Source of the DNA: Umbelopsis ramanniana AG | Taxonomy: Eukaryota; Mucoromycota; Umbelopsidomycetes; Umbelopsidales; Umbelopsidaceae | Direction: 5' to 3' | DNA: 22,431 nt | Assembly (NCBI RefSeq): GCF_025399195.1 | Contig: NW_026252200.1 | Span: forward strand, 1 to 22,431 | Part shown: positions 22,017-22,431 of the stretch, piece by piece | How the letters are laid out: every line of letters starts with the position of its first letter | Numbering within the stretch: the stretch's first letter is position 1 | Notes under the pieces: generated by a model | What the model was told of the DNA's origin: nothing | Databases searched by the model: none | What the model saw: only the letters and a program-made list of their open reading frames with translations | Position numbers and translations under genes: made by a program

Positions 22017-22132
22017 TGTTGTAAGGTCACGTGAGTGCCTTATTATTTATGAGTTGAAAGAGAACTGTCTTTTATTGAATGGAAACAAACGGAATCTATG
22101 GTTGATCAGTCATGTGACTGTCGGACATGACA
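22017..22132 (-). repeat. Candidate 3' LTR of a Ty3/gypsy element
   Basis: On the minus strand the LTR start TGTCATG (22132 downward) directly follows a polypurine tract. A possible end TACAACA at 22017 gives TGT..ACA termini and a length of 116 bp, short for an LTR. An AATAAA at 22076-22071 (minus) fits a poly(A) signal in the LTR. The left end is a guess because no second LTR copy is in the window; the right end is well supported. Confidence 0.45.
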
Positions 22133-22140
22133 TCCCCCCA
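22133..22140 (-). other. Polypurine tract for plus-strand priming
   Basis: The minus strand reads TGGGGGGA immediately before the LTR's TG. In LTR retrotransposons this purine run primes second-strand DNA synthesis, and its junction with TG defines the 3' LTR start. Confidence 0.65.
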
Positions 22141-22153
22141 CTGAAAATGGTGT

Positions 22154-22431
22154 TTACTCGTGCGCGTGGAAACGCTTGAGCCGAGAGATGTCCACATTGT
22201 TGTATGTGGTTATCGAGTTGCCGACATCATAACGCGAAGGAGATAATATATCCAGGATACGGAATGGACCGACCCAGCGAGGGAGCAGCTTGGGTGGTGT
22301 ACTTTTGTCTATATGACTTTTGTGGTCATTGTGTAGCCAGACGGCTTCGTCTTTGCTGAGTGGAGGAGCTTCAGCTATCAACGGTTTTGGATGTAAGGAC
22401 TGCACAAGTTGATGGGCTTCGCGGATCCCTG
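22154..22431 (-). CDS. Retrotransposon polyprotein, integrase C-terminus (partial)
   Basis: The frame is open from the right window edge to a stop at 22154-22156, giving about 91 codons of the C-terminal end; the start is outside the window. The segment AVWLHNDHKSHIDKS..KLLPRWVGPFRILDI..SRYDV is the SH3-like C-terminal module of Ty3/gypsy integrases, with the GPY/F motif present as GPF. This module follows the catalytic core and helps bind target or element DNA. The protein ends about 20 residues after the module (ISRLKRFHAHE) with no chromodomain. No frameshift or stop breaks the visible part, so the copy may be recent. The GTG at 22403-22405 is an internal valine codon, not a start. Confidence 0.8.
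   Translation of the reverse strand, partial: GIREAHQLVQSLHPKPLIAEAPPLSKDEAVWLHNDHKSHIDKSTPPKLLPRWVGPFRILDILSPSRYDVGNSITTYNNVDISRLKRFHAHE

Larger units (their letters stand above)
22017..22431 (-). mobile_element. 3' end of a Ty3/gypsy LTR retrotransposon
   Basis: Three features in the expected order on the minus strand identify it: the integrase C-terminus at the window edge, a polypurine tract (TGGGGGGA, 22140-22133) and an LTR starting TGTCATG. The element lies in reverse orientation, with its body beyond the right edge. No chromodomain is visible before the stop codon. The Gag, protease and reverse-transcriptase parts cannot be judged here. Confidence 0.75.

Overview
The window comes from the nuclear genome of a fungus. 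Its genes are split by short introns (64-175 bp, GTNNGN donors, CTAAC-like branch points, YAG acceptors). Intergenic DNA is AT-rich with many homopolymer tracts, and the protein sequences look fungal: NADH-type single-chain glutamate synthase, a yeast-like alpha-COP N-terminus, and an SSA-type Hsp70 ending in EEVD. The overall style suggests an early-diverging lineage such as Mucoromycota; that placement is inference, not proof.

Layout, left to right. Positions 1-2023 hold no supportable gene. At 2024-3949 (+) is a three-exon gene for a heat-shock-factor-type transcription factor. At 5178-11625 (+) is a three-exon glutamate synthase (GOGAT) gene, preceded by a cluster of GATAAG sites. At 13153-13251 (+) is a 32-codon ORF made almost entirely of one CCHC zinc knuckle, with its own TATA box; it is the least expected item in the window. 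At 14000-18406 (+) is a ten-exon gene for the alpha subunit of the COPI coatomer. Convergent with it at 18939-21193 (-) is a four-exon cytosolic Hsp70 gene with a step-type heat-shock element and TATA box upstream. At the right edge (22017-22431, -) is the 3' end of a Ty3/gypsy LTR retrotransposon: integrase C-terminus with GPY/F motif, polypurine tract and the start of the LTR. The element runs out of the window to the right.

The main genes are housekeeping: ammonium assimilation, Golgi-ER retrograde transport and protein folding. An HSF-type factor and a gene with an HSF-type promoter element lie in the same 20 kb, but nothing shows that this linkage is functional. Every multi-exon model was checked by summing exon lengths. 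All stay in frame and give lengths usual for their families: 561, 2073, 1229 and 650 residues.

I did not find an obviously new multi-gene system. The best leads are the zinc-knuckle micro-ORF, the repeated AACGCCCA octamer upstream of it, and the GATAAG array upstream of the glutamate synthase gene.
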